Assembly (NCBI GenBank): GCA_937901915.1
Contig: CALGUD010000095.1
Span: 1-42,111, forward strand
Direction: 5' to 3'
DNA: 42,111 bases
From: an uncultured Flavobacteriaceae bacterium
GTDB lineage: Bacteria > Bacteroidota > Bacteroidia > Flavobacteriales > Flavobacteriaceae
The notes under the pieces are model-generated. The model saw only the letters and a list, made by a program, of their open reading frames with translations. It ran no database searches and was not told where the DNA came from. The position numbers were made by a program, and so were the translations under genes. Positions 9,230 to 16,133 of the stretch are shown here, piece after piece. The stretch's first letter is position 1; each line of letters begins with the position of its first letter.

Positions 9230-10426
9230 ATGAATAAAAATAATACGGTTCAGTTATGTCTCACTTTTGTTTTCATTTGTATAACAACGCTATGCAAGGG
9301 TCAACAAGCTAATGTTAATCTCGATTATAATCCACAGAAAGATACAGAAGGACTCATTCCATTTAGTGCCCCTATAAATTCACCTGAGGTTTTTGATGAT
9401 AGAACAGTTACTTTTCGCTTAAAAGCACCTAAAGCGAGCGAAGTAACTTTACACCCAGGTGCTATCACGACTGCTCTTGGTAAAGGAAGGGAACCAATTC
9501 CGTTTTCTAAGAATGAAGATGGGGTTTGGACATTAACAATCGGGCCACTTCCCCCGGATATGTATGCCTACCACTTTAATATAGATGGCGTACAAATCGC
9601 AGATCCAAGTAACACATATGCTGCTTTTACTGCCATGCCCCCATACAGTCAGTTAATTGTTCATGATAATGAACCGGCTTATTATGATGCAAAGAATGTT
9701 TCTCACGGAAATGTTACCCGCCATATCTATCATTCGGAAGTAACAAACGGGCAGCGTGAACTTTATGTGTATACCCCTCCGGGTTACAACCCAAAGAAAA
9801 AATACCCTGTTCTGTATTTAATGGGAGGAAGTGGTGAATTACCATCCAATTGGGTGTATGATGGCAGGGTTAATTTTATAATGGATAACCTGTTAGCTGA
9901 AGGCAAAGCAGAACCCATGATTATCGCTATTCCTAACAATCAGGTAATTCACAGGAATCATCCCCGCCATTCTGAACTGACTTTCGATATTTTAGAAAAA
10001 GAGTTCAGAAAACACATTATTCCTTATGTAGATAAAAACTACAACACGATTCAGAAAGCCAAAGGCAGAGCAATTTCAGGTTTGTCTATGGGAGGTCGAC
10101 ATAGCATGTTTGTTGGATTTGGGTCTCTTGATCTTTTTGCCAATTTTGGAATCCTAAGCGCCGGTGATGAAAATGCAGAAACTGTTCTTAAAGATTTTTT
10201 AAATGACCCTGATGTACACAATAAGGTAGATTACCTATTTATTGGTCAAGGCACTAAAGAAGCTGAAAGCTTTTTTAATAAAAGATCCCAGGCACTTCAT
10301 GATGCACTGACCAAGTATGAAATAGAGCACGATTACTATATAGGTGGTAAAGGAGGGCATGACTGGTCTACATGGCGTCACCTGTTATACTATCGGTTTT
10401 TGCCTAACTTATGGAAGAAAAATTAA
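9230..10426 (+). CDS. CE1-family esterase with N-terminal CBM48-like domain
   Basis: This 398-residue secreted protein has a signal peptide ending around residue 24. A CBM48/E-set domain spans about residues 45-150 (VTFRLKAPKASEVTL, then GPLPPDMYAYHFNIDG). An esterase D-type alpha/beta hydrolase follows (about 165-395) with nucleophile S286 in GLSMGG and catalytic H377 in GGHDW; the acid is probably in the GQGTKEAE segment near 339-346. This arrangement is typical of feruloyl or acetyl-xylan esterases in xylan PULs. The usual HG of the oxyanion loop (LYLLHGxGx) reads LYLMGGSGE here, so the His is replaced. It lies 74 bases after GH3 and is the last clearly extracytoplasmic enzyme of the locus. 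Ferulate versus acetate cannot be told from sequence. Confidence 0.9.
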   Translation: MNKNNTVQLCLTFVFICITTLCKGQQANVNLDYNPQKDTEGLIPFSAPINSPEVFDDRTVTFRLKAPKASEVTLHPGAITTALGKGREPIPFSKNEDGVWTLTIGPLPPDMYAYHFNIDGVQIADPSNTYAAFTAMPPYSQLIVHDNEPAYYDAKNVSHGNVTRHIYHSEVTNGQRELYVYTPPGYNPKKKYPVLYLMGGSGELPSNWVYDGRVNFIMDNLLAEGKAEPMIIAIPNNQVIHRNHPRHSELTFDILEKEFRKHIIPYVDKNYNTIQKAKGRAISGLSMGGRHSMFVGFGSLDLFANFGILSAGDENAETVLKDFLNDPDVHNKVDYLFIGQGTKEAESFFNKRSQALHDALTKYEIEHDYYIGGKGGHDWSTWRHLLYYRFLPNLWKKN

Positions 10427-10588
10427 AAATATTCCTGAAATAATCATTGAAATTATTAATTATGACACATTTTATCTTGTTAATTTAACGAAGATAAAAG
10501 ATGTTCATAATCTCTATATTTATTTAAAAGTTGAGAGCCCCATGCATTGTTCAATTTTAATTAAGATTGTTGAAAATAAAAGCCGAAA

Positions 10589-11371
10589 ATGGATTTAAAT
10601 TTAAAGGGTAAAATTATTGTAATAACCGGAGGTTCAGGTAAAAATGGCAGTATTGGAGAAACTATTGTGAGGCATATTGTACAGGAAGGTGGTATCCCGG
10701 CAATTATTGACAGAAATGGCCGTGGATTTCAAATACAGGATAAATTACACAAAGAGGGCGTTGATGCACTTTTTGTACAAACTGACGTGGTCGATCCGGA
10801 AGCCTGTAAAAGAGCTGTAGATGAAGTTATCAAAAAATATAACCGTATAGATGTGCTAATCAATAATGTAGGGGTTAATGATGGAAAAGGTCTGGACAGC
10901 ACATATGAAGAATTTATGGACTCAATCCGCCTTAACCTTGTCAGTTATTTTTTGATCACAAAACATGCACTTCCAAAGCTTAAAGAAAGCAAAGGGAGTA
11001 TTGTTAATATAGGTTCTAAAGTAGCTGTTACCGGCCAGGGGGGAACTTCAGGTTATGCCGCAGCAAAAGGAGGAGTACTGGCACTGACAAGAGAGTGGGC
11101 AGTTGAGCTTTTGAAATTTGAAATAAGGGTCAATGCACTAATAATTGCAGAAAGCTGGACACCTGCCTATGATACCTGGCTAAAAAAACAGCAAAACCCT
11201 GCTGAATTAAAACATGCTATCACCTCAAAGATCCCTTTGGGAAACCGGATGACTACTCCCGATGAAATTGCTAATTCTGTATTATTCCTCGCTTCAGATA
11301 AGTCATCACATACCACAGGACAGTTTGTATATGTAGATGGCGGATATGTGCACCTGGATAGGAAACTTTGA
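10589..11371 (+). CDS. SDR-family L-fucose/L-galactose dehydrogenase
   Basis: This cytosolic 260-residue short-chain dehydrogenase has an NAD(P)-binding Gly-rich loop (TGGSGKNGSIG, 13-23), NNVG at 92-95, and catalytic S143, Y156 and K160. The blocks KVAVTGQGGTSGYAAAKGG, IPLGNRMTTPDEIA and the C-terminal VDGGYVHLDR match what I recall of bacterial L-fucose dehydrogenases (Burkholderia type), which oxidise L-fucose and L-galactose at C1 to the lactone. The Gly-rich loop seems longer than usual (KNGSIG where most have GIG). It starts 162 bases after the esterase and is followed by an LgoD-like gene, so it probably handles the sugar released by GH95. There is no sugar kinase or isomerase in view, which agrees with an oxidative route. 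Confidence 0.82.
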   Translation: MDLNLKGKIIVITGGSGKNGSIGETIVRHIVQEGGIPAIIDRNGRGFQIQDKLHKEGVDALFVQTDVVDPEACKRAVDEVIKKYNRIDVLINNVGVNDGKGLDSTYEEFMDSIRLNLVSYFLITKHALPKLKESKGSIVNIGSKVAVTGQGGTSGYAAAKGGVLALTREWAVELLKFEIRVNALIIAESWTPAYDTWLKKQQNPAELKHAITSKIPLGNRMTTPDEIANSVLFLASDKSSHTTGQFVYVDGGYVHLDRKL

Positions 11372-11488
11372 TGATTCAAACCAAGCTATCTGAGTTTAAA
11401 GAATTAGGAATATGGGATTTGATCAGGAGAAGAGATTACTACAGGTAAGATTATCAAAATCAAAAATACATTACAAAATTAAATATAA

Positions 11489-12508
11489 ATGAACGCTATA
11501 ATTTTAAAAGAACCTGGAAAACTAAAAAAAATACAGCTAGATAAAGATACCACTTTAGAGGCTGATCAAGTTTTATTAAAAGTTCACAGAATAGGTATAT
11601 GCGGTACAGATATGCATGCATTTCAGGGAAACCAACCTTTTTTTTCCTATCCAAGAATATTAGGGCATGAGTTAGGGGTGGAAGTTTTAGAAGTTGGAAA
11701 AGATGTAAATAATGTAGTTGTTGGCGATAAATGCTCAGTAGAACCATATTTTAATTATATGGAAGATCAGGCAGTAAGAAGGGGTAAACCCAATTGTGGA
11801 GAGAATATATCGGTTTTTGGAGTTCATGAAGACGGCGGAATGAGGGAATTCATTAAGTTGCCATCCAGGTACTTACATAAATCATCCAGTCTTACTTATG
11901 AACAGTTGGCACTTATAGAACCCCTGGCTATCGGTTGTCATGCCGTAAATCGTGCTGATATAAAGGAAGATGATAAAGTTTTAGTGATAGGTGCCGGCCC
12001 TATAGGGCTTGCGGCCATACAATTTGCAAAACTAAAGAAAGCACAGATGGTGGTCATGGATATCAATGAAGAGAGGCTCAGTTTTAGTAAGGCAATGATG
12101 AAAATTGATGGAACTGTTAATGCAAAATCAAATCAGGTTTTAGAAAAAATAAGAGAAGAGTTTGACGGGGATTTACCGACTGTAGTGATGGATGCTACCG
12201 GTAACCCTCAATCAATGAAAAACACTTTTGATTATGTAGCTCATGGTGGTAAAATAGTTTTTATTGGCTTGTTTCAAGGTGAATTCACTTTTTTTGATCC
12301 CCTTTTTCATAAAAAGGAAGTCACATTACTAGCCAGTAGAAATGCGTTGGGTGAAGATTTTGAGCAGATAATAAAGTTAATGGAACAGAGTATGATTGAC
12401 ACAAAATCATGGATTACACACCGGGTTCTTTTTAATGAATTAGTAGGTCAATTTGAAACATTTTTAAAACCGGAAACCAAGGTAATTAAAGCGATTATAG
12501 AGTTGTAA
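11489..12508 (+). CDS. LgoD-like zinc-type dehydrogenase (L-galactonate 5-dehydrogenase candidate)
   Basis: This 339-residue medium-chain dehydrogenase has catalytic-zinc ligands C38 (GICGTD), H60/E61 (LGHE) and E144 (IEPLAIG), and a Rossmann loop GAGPIG at 168-173. Long blocks resemble E. coli LgoD (YjjN), which oxidises L-galactonate to D-tagaturonate: GNQPFFSYPRILGHE, the ISVFGVHEDGG block, DATGNPQSMKNT, and FHKKEVTLLASRNA. The structural-zinc lobe is degenerate: where LgoD has several Cys, this protein has NYMEDQAVRRGKPNCGEN (residues 89-106) with one Cys. It follows the SDR by 117 bases. The two would convert L-galactose to L-galactonate and then to tagaturonate. Other sugar-acid dehydrogenases of the same fold remain possible. 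Confidence 0.8.
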   Translation: MNAIILKEPGKLKKIQLDKDTTLEADQVLLKVHRIGICGTDMHAFQGNQPFFSYPRILGHELGVEVLEVGKDVNNVVVGDKCSVEPYFNYMEDQAVRRGKPNCGENISVFGVHEDGGMREFIKLPSRYLHKSSSLTYEQLALIEPLAIGCHAVNRADIKEDDKVLVIGAGPIGLAAIQFAKLKKAQMVVMDINEERLSFSKAMMKIDGTVNAKSNQVLEKIREEFDGDLPTVVMDATGNPQSMKNTFDYVAHGGKIVFIGLFQGEFTFFDPLFHKKEVTLLASRNALGEDFEQIIKLMEQSMIDTKSWITHRVLFNELVGQFETFLKPETKVIKAIIEL

Positions 12509-12542
12509 TTTTTATAAATGATACAAAAATTAATTTTCGGGG

Positions 12543-12902
12543 CTATACACCCAAAACAATTGAGGCGTCAATATCCAACTTAATACTAATTTCCCTTGCT
12601 ACTTTTAAAGTGGGCTCGCTTTTTCCGTTGAGATATTCGCTAACCCTTGATGTACTAACCCCTAAGAGTTCAGATAACCGTTTTTGGTTCAGGCCCATTT
12701 CTACCATTCGTAATTTAATAACGTCTACCAGTGAAGGCTTTTTAATTGTATAGTTTTGTTCTTCGTAGTCTGCCACAAGATCAGACAGTAGGTTTAATTC
12801 TACATACCCTTTAGCATCTTGGTTTTCGATGTTGTCGGGGTTTTGTAAAAGTTCTTCAATTCGATCAACAATGGCGTTGTATTCTTTTTCTGTTTGTATC
12901 AT
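12543..12902 (-). CDS. higA: HigA-type antitoxin, XRE-family HTH
   Basis: This 119-residue protein has an acidic N-terminal half (toxin-binding in this family) and an XRE helix-turn-helix at about 71-95 (LNQKRLSELLGVSTSRVSEY). It is the second gene of a toxin-first operon: its ATG is 2 bases after the higB stop. HigA neutralises HigB and represses the operon through its HTH domain; a palindrome over the likely promoter (13213-13241) is the candidate operator. The gene converges with the PUL dehydrogenase, with 34 bases between the two stops. Confidence 0.92.
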   Translation of the reverse strand: MIQTEKEYNAIVDRIEELLQNPDNIENQDAKGYVELNLLSDLVADYEEQNYTIKKPSLVDVIKLRMVEMGLNQKRLSELLGVSTSRVSEYLNGKSEPTLKVAREISIKLDIDASIVLGV

Positions 12903-12904
12903 TG

Positions 12905-13201
12905 TTAAATATTTTTAATATCCTTGATCTTATCATATTCCGGGTGTGTGCCTATAAACCGTATATAAACTTTTTTGGCATTGAACGAAATAATGGTAAC
13001 CAGCCTGTAATTATTTCCTTTAATGTTAAATACAAAACGGTTGTTTCCCACATAATCAACAGTGTTAAAATCCTGTCTTAAATCGTTGATGTTGTTCCAG
13101 TTCTTTGATCTTACAGTATGATACCAAAAGTTTAAAGGGTTTTCAGCTTCTGAATGTTTTTCTAAAAATTCTTTTATTCTTTTGAATGTAACTACCCGCA
13201 T
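12905..13201 (-). CDS. higB: HigB-type mRNA interferase toxin
   Basis: This 98-residue basic protein matches the HigB toxin family of the RelE fold. It starts MRVVTFKRIKEFLEKH, has the conserved FWYHTVRSKNWNNINDLRQ block, the DYVGNNRFVFNIKGNNYRL strands, and the C-terminal RFIGTHPEYDKI with the likely catalytic His. HigB cleaves mRNA on the ribosome when free of HigA. It is first in the operon, as is normal for higBA and unlike most toxin-antitoxin pairs. Start is the only ATG that keeps the N-terminal helix. Confidence 0.92.
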   Translation of the reverse strand: MRVVTFKRIKEFLEKHSEAENPLNFWYHTVRSKNWNNINDLRQDFNTVDYVGNNRFVFNIKGNNYRLVTIISFNAKKVYIRFIGTHPEYDKIKDIKNI

Positions 13202-13212
13202 AGCTTGGATTC

Positions 13213-13241
13213 AATTATTATAGCAAAGCTAATAAATAATT
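13213..13241 (-). promoter_or_regulatory. Candidate higBA promoter with overlapping operator palindrome
   Basis: On the - strand TAGCTTTG (13224-13231) fits the Bacteroidota -7 box TAnnTTTG, 23 bases before the higB ATG. It sits inside an imperfect palindrome with TAGC and GCTA arms around an AAA centre (13221-13231) and outer AATTATT / AATAATT arms at 13213-13219 and 13235-13241. A dimeric HTH repressor bound here would block the promoter. The -33 element is not clear. Confidence 0.45.
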
Positions 13242-13312
13242 ACATTTTTTAAAATAATATTTTGGAAAACGTAATTAAGTGAATATAAACTAATAAAATC
13301 AATACTTATAGT

Positions 13313-13345
13313 ATCTAATACAATTCTAATGTAATTCTAATTTAA
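13313..13345 (+). promoter_or_regulatory. Three tandem 11-bp direct repeats, likely response-regulator boxes
   Basis: Three contiguous 11-mers begin at 13313, 13324 and 13335 with cores ATCTAAT, TTCTAAT and TTCTAAT, each followed by four variable bases ending in AA. An 11-bp period (one helical turn) in direct orientation is how OmpR/PhoB-type regulators bind. The array ends 80 bases before the regulator gene. A weak -7-like TATATTTA lies about 28 bases further on, so the array is placed as an upstream activator site. Confidence 0.6.
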
Positions 13346-13425
13346 AAAACACCTACAATCAGATTTTAAACTTATATTTATTGTTTTCCTGAAATTGAAC
13401 TAATATATACGCTTTATTTTTTGAG

Positions 13426-14136
13426 ATGGTCAAGAATGTTCTTGTAATAGAAGACGAACGTAATGTTGCTGCCTTTATAAAAAAAGGCCTTACAGAAGAA
13501 GGATACGAAGTTTTCATTGCCTACGATGGTACCACCGGATTAAACCTTTTGAGTCAAAAAGATATTGATATTATTATTCTGGATATTATATTACCTGGTT
13601 TAAGCGGACTTGAGGTTGCTAAAAAAATCAGGATGAATGGATATAGTAAACTTCCCATTATTATGCTAACGGCTTTAGGAACTACAGAAAATGTAGTTAA
13701 AGGATTAGACTCCGGAGCAGATGATTACCTGGTAAAGCCTTTTAAGTTTAAAGAATTGCTGGCAAGAATAAGAGCTTTAAGCAGAAGAAAGAACCTTTCA
13801 GTTACAGATGATATTCCTATACTTTCTATCTCCGGGTTAGAGATGGACAGGACAGCAAAAATGGTTAAAAGAGAAGGAATAGAAATAAAATTAACTTCTA
13901 CAGAATATAGATTGCTTGAATATTTTATGATAAATAAAAACAGGGTTTTATCACGAATAGATATTCTTGAAAGTGTGTGGGATATTAGTTTTAATATGGG
14001 AACAAATGTAGTTGATGTATATGTAAACTACCTTCGAAATAAAATAGATAAAAACTTTCAACCTAAATTAATACAAACTGTTATTGGGATGGGTTACATA
14101 ATGAAGGATGACCTTAACGATACTTCTCTATCATGA
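13426..14136 (+). CDS. OmpR-family response regulator
   Basis: This 236-residue protein has an N-terminal receiver domain (2-118) with acidic pocket E9/D10, phospho-acceptor D53 (IILDIILPGLSG), T82 and K104 (YLVKPF). A winged-helix domain (about 130-230) follows with LTSTEYRLLEYF and the recognition region NVVDVYVNYLRNKID. Its stop codon overlaps the start of the histidine kinase (ATGA), so the two are translationally coupled. Tandem 11-bp repeats upstream of itself and of the USP/sulP pair are likely binding sites, implying autoregulation and control of sulP. The signal is unknown. Confidence 0.95.
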   Translation: MVKNVLVIEDERNVAAFIKKGLTEEGYEVFIAYDGTTGLNLLSQKDIDIIILDIILPGLSGLEVAKKIRMNGYSKLPIIMLTALGTTENVVKGLDSGADDYLVKPFKFKELLARIRALSRRKNLSVTDDIPILSISGLEMDRTAKMVKREGIEIKLTSTEYRLLEYFMINKNRVLSRIDILESVWDISFNMGTNVVDVYVNYLRNKIDKNFQPKLIQTVIGMGYIMKDDLNDTSLS

Positions 14137-15527
14137 AAGTTAGAAATAAAATTACTTTTGTATTTGTCCTTCTTACTTCATTTTTACAAATAGTAATATT
14201 TATGTTTATATACTATTTCTCAGAAGAATATACCATACGTGAATTTTATTTAAGACTTAGCCAAAGAGCAACTATTGCTGCACAGGCGTACCTGGAAGAA
14301 AATAAATCAAATATTGATATTTATAATGATGTTAGAACCCTGCATCTGGAAAGATTGCCAGGCGAATGCGAAGAGATATATAAAGTAGACGTTAAAAACC
14401 AAACCGTACAGCAAAACAAAAATAAAATTCTTCCTGATAGTTTTTTCCAGGAAATTTTTAAAAACAGATATGCCGAAATTAATATTGAGGACTATTATTA
14501 TACCGGTATATTATTTAATAATGATGAAGAAAGTTTTATAGCGGTGCTTTCGGCCCAGGATATGTATGGCGAAGCCAAACAAAAAAACCTTCGGAACATA
14601 TTAATTATTGCTTTTTTGTTAAACCTGGTAGCTACATCACTCCTGGGTAAATATTATGCAAAGCAAGCCTTAGGGGCAATTACAAAGATAATTAACAGGG
14701 TTAATTCTATTGAAGCTACCAATTTACATTTACGATTAGATCCGGGAAAAAACAATGACGAACTTTCAAAATTGGCACATACATTTAACAAAATGCTCGA
14801 CAGGTTAGAAACTTCTTTTGAGGTTCAGAGTAATTTTATAAACAATGCTTCGCATGAGTTGAGAAACCCTTTAACTGCTATCCTTGGACAAACAGAGGTT
14901 GCTCTAAACAAAGATCGATCAACGGGAGAGTATGTTTCCATATTGAAAGAAATTGAAAATGAAGCTTTACGGCTCGATATATTAGTTAATGGTTTACTAA
15001 AATTAGCTCGGACAGATTACAATAAAAAAGGTTTGGTAATTCAGCCTATAAGATTGGATCAACTTATAATTGATATAAAAAATAGTATTGATAAAACGAA
15101 TCCTGAGAATAAAATTGTGTTGGACTTTGATGATATGCCAACAAATGAAGATTTACTTGTTATAGAAGGTAACAATGGATTACTTGCAATATCATTAAAT
15201 AATATTTTGGATAATGCCTGTAAATTTTCACAAAATCAAAAGGTAGCTTTAAAATTGTTGGCTAACGAAGAAATTGTAAAGATTATAGTTACAGACGTAG
15301 GGATTGGTATTCCTTCGGATGAATTAGGTAATATTTTTGAGCCTTTTTACAGAGGGTCTAATGCAAGGGGTCTTAAAGGATTTGGGTTTGGCTTACCCCT
15401 GGCTTATAAAATAATTAAACTGCATGGCGGAGAAATAAGTGTATCCTCTCAAATTGAAAAGGGAACGATCGTAAAACTCATTTTCCCGGTAAAAAATAAC
15501 ATTTCTAAAACAAAAAATAAATTTTAA
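14133..15527 (+). CDS. Membrane sensor histidine kinase
   Basis: This 464-residue kinase has a transmembrane helix at about 8-28, a periplasmic sensor of about 120 residues, a second helix at about 155-172, HAMP linker (to about 225), a HisKA domain with phospho-acceptor H241 (NASHELRNPLTA), and an HATPase domain with N-box NNILDNACKF, G1 DVGIGIP and G2 GFGFGLPLAYKI. It overlaps the regulator by 4 bases. The sensor region has no family I recognise. The last codons run into the first of four 11-bp repeats that precede the next gene, so the kinase gene and the downstream control region touch. It phosphorylates the partner regulator and probably reports a condition that calls for SulP anion transport. 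Confidence 0.94.
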   Translation: MKVRNKITFVFVLLTSFLQIVIFMFIYYFSEEYTIREFYLRLSQRATIAAQAYLEENKSNIDIYNDVRTLHLERLPGECEEIYKVDVKNQTVQQNKNKILPDSFFQEIFKNRYAEINIEDYYYTGILFNNDEESFIAVLSAQDMYGEAKQKNLRNILIIAFLLNLVATSLLGKYYAKQALGAITKIINRVNSIEATNLHLRLDPGKNNDELSKLAHTFNKMLDRLETSFEVQSNFINNASHELRNPLTAILGQTEVALNKDRSTGEYVSILKEIENEALRLDILVNGLLKLARTDYNKKGLVIQPIRLDQLIIDIKNSIDKTNPENKIVLDFDDMPTNEDLLVIEGNNGLLAISLNNILDNACKFSQNQKVALKLLANEEIVKIIVTDVGIGIPSDELGNIFEPFYRGSNARGLKGFGFGLPLAYKIIKLHGGEISVSSQIEKGTIVKLIFPVKNNISKTKNKF

Positions 15528-15579
15528 TGCGGTTCTAATATCCTTCTTATATCTTTTTAATAGTCCTCATTTATTTTCG
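15522..15579 (+). promoter_or_regulatory. Four tandem 11-bp repeats and -7 box before the USP/sulP pair
   Basis: Contiguous 11-mers start at 15522, 15533, 15544 and 15555 with cores TTTTAAT, TTCTAAT, TTCTTAT and TTTTAAT, the same core and period as the array in front of the response regulator. The first overlaps the kinase stop. TATTTTCG (15572-15579) resembles the -7 box TAnnTTTG and lies 18 bases before the next ATG; its -33 region would fall in the last repeat. This suggests activation of a separate promoter by the neighbouring regulator. Confidence 0.6.
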
Positions 15580-15597
15580 CCAGAAAGTAAATATAAA

Positions 15598-16074
15598 ATG
15601 AGAAAAATTATTATTCCAACCGATTTTACAGTTGAGTCTCTTCAATTGATTGAATACGCTATTTTAAATTATCCTAATGAAAAACTTGATATAACTCTCG
15701 CATTTGGTTACAAAATACCCTTGCATGAAATTGAGATAATCAAGTTTTCGCCAATGAGTATAATTCATAGAGCCACAAGCGAGAAATTCTTAAAAGCAAA
15801 GAAAAATATTTTAATCGAGCATAGCGATTGTTTAAACAATATTAAAATAGAACTTTTTTGTGGTCTCAATTCAGTAGTTTTTCAAAATTTCTTACGTGAG
15901 CATAACATTCAGGATGCTATAACTCCACAAAACAATTTTATCTGTTTAAAGAATAATAGATGTTTTGATTTAACTCCACTTATCAAAAAAAATGTCGAAA
16001 ATGTTATTGAAGTAGAACTAATGAGCAGAAGCGAGGAAATAAAAAGAACACGTTTCTCCTTATTGGGATTTTAA
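15598..16074 (+). CDS. Universal-stress-protein-like small protein
   Basis: This 158-residue protein opens like Bacteroidota universal stress proteins (RKIIIPTDFT, then a helix with IEYAILNYP and a strand ITLAFGY). After that it diverges: the ATP-binding GxxGx9GS pattern of UspA is not visible, and the C-terminal half (ITPQNNFICLKNN, IKKNVENVIEVEL) only loosely follows the fold. It may be a nucleotide-free USP domain. It lies 70 bases after the histidine kinase, behind the repeat array, and 59 bases before sulP, so a role with the transporter is likely. Codon use is AT-rich like the kinase. Function beyond fold is not known. Confidence 0.6.
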   Translation: MRKIIIPTDFTVESLQLIEYAILNYPNEKLDITLAFGYKIPLHEIEIIKFSPMSIIHRATSEKFLKAKKNILIEHSDCLNNIKIELFCGLNSVVFQNFLREHNIQDAITPQNNFICLKNNRCFDLTPLIKKNVENVIEVELMSRSEEIKRTRFSLLGF

Positions 16075-16133
16075 TAACAATAATTTAAAACATATTATAA
16101 AACATTTTTAAAAATAAATTGACTAAGAAAAAT

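Noticed and set aside
10344..10598. 84-codon ORF over the end of the CE1 gene
   Set aside because: Overlaps the esterase in another frame and then runs through AT-rich intergenic DNA.
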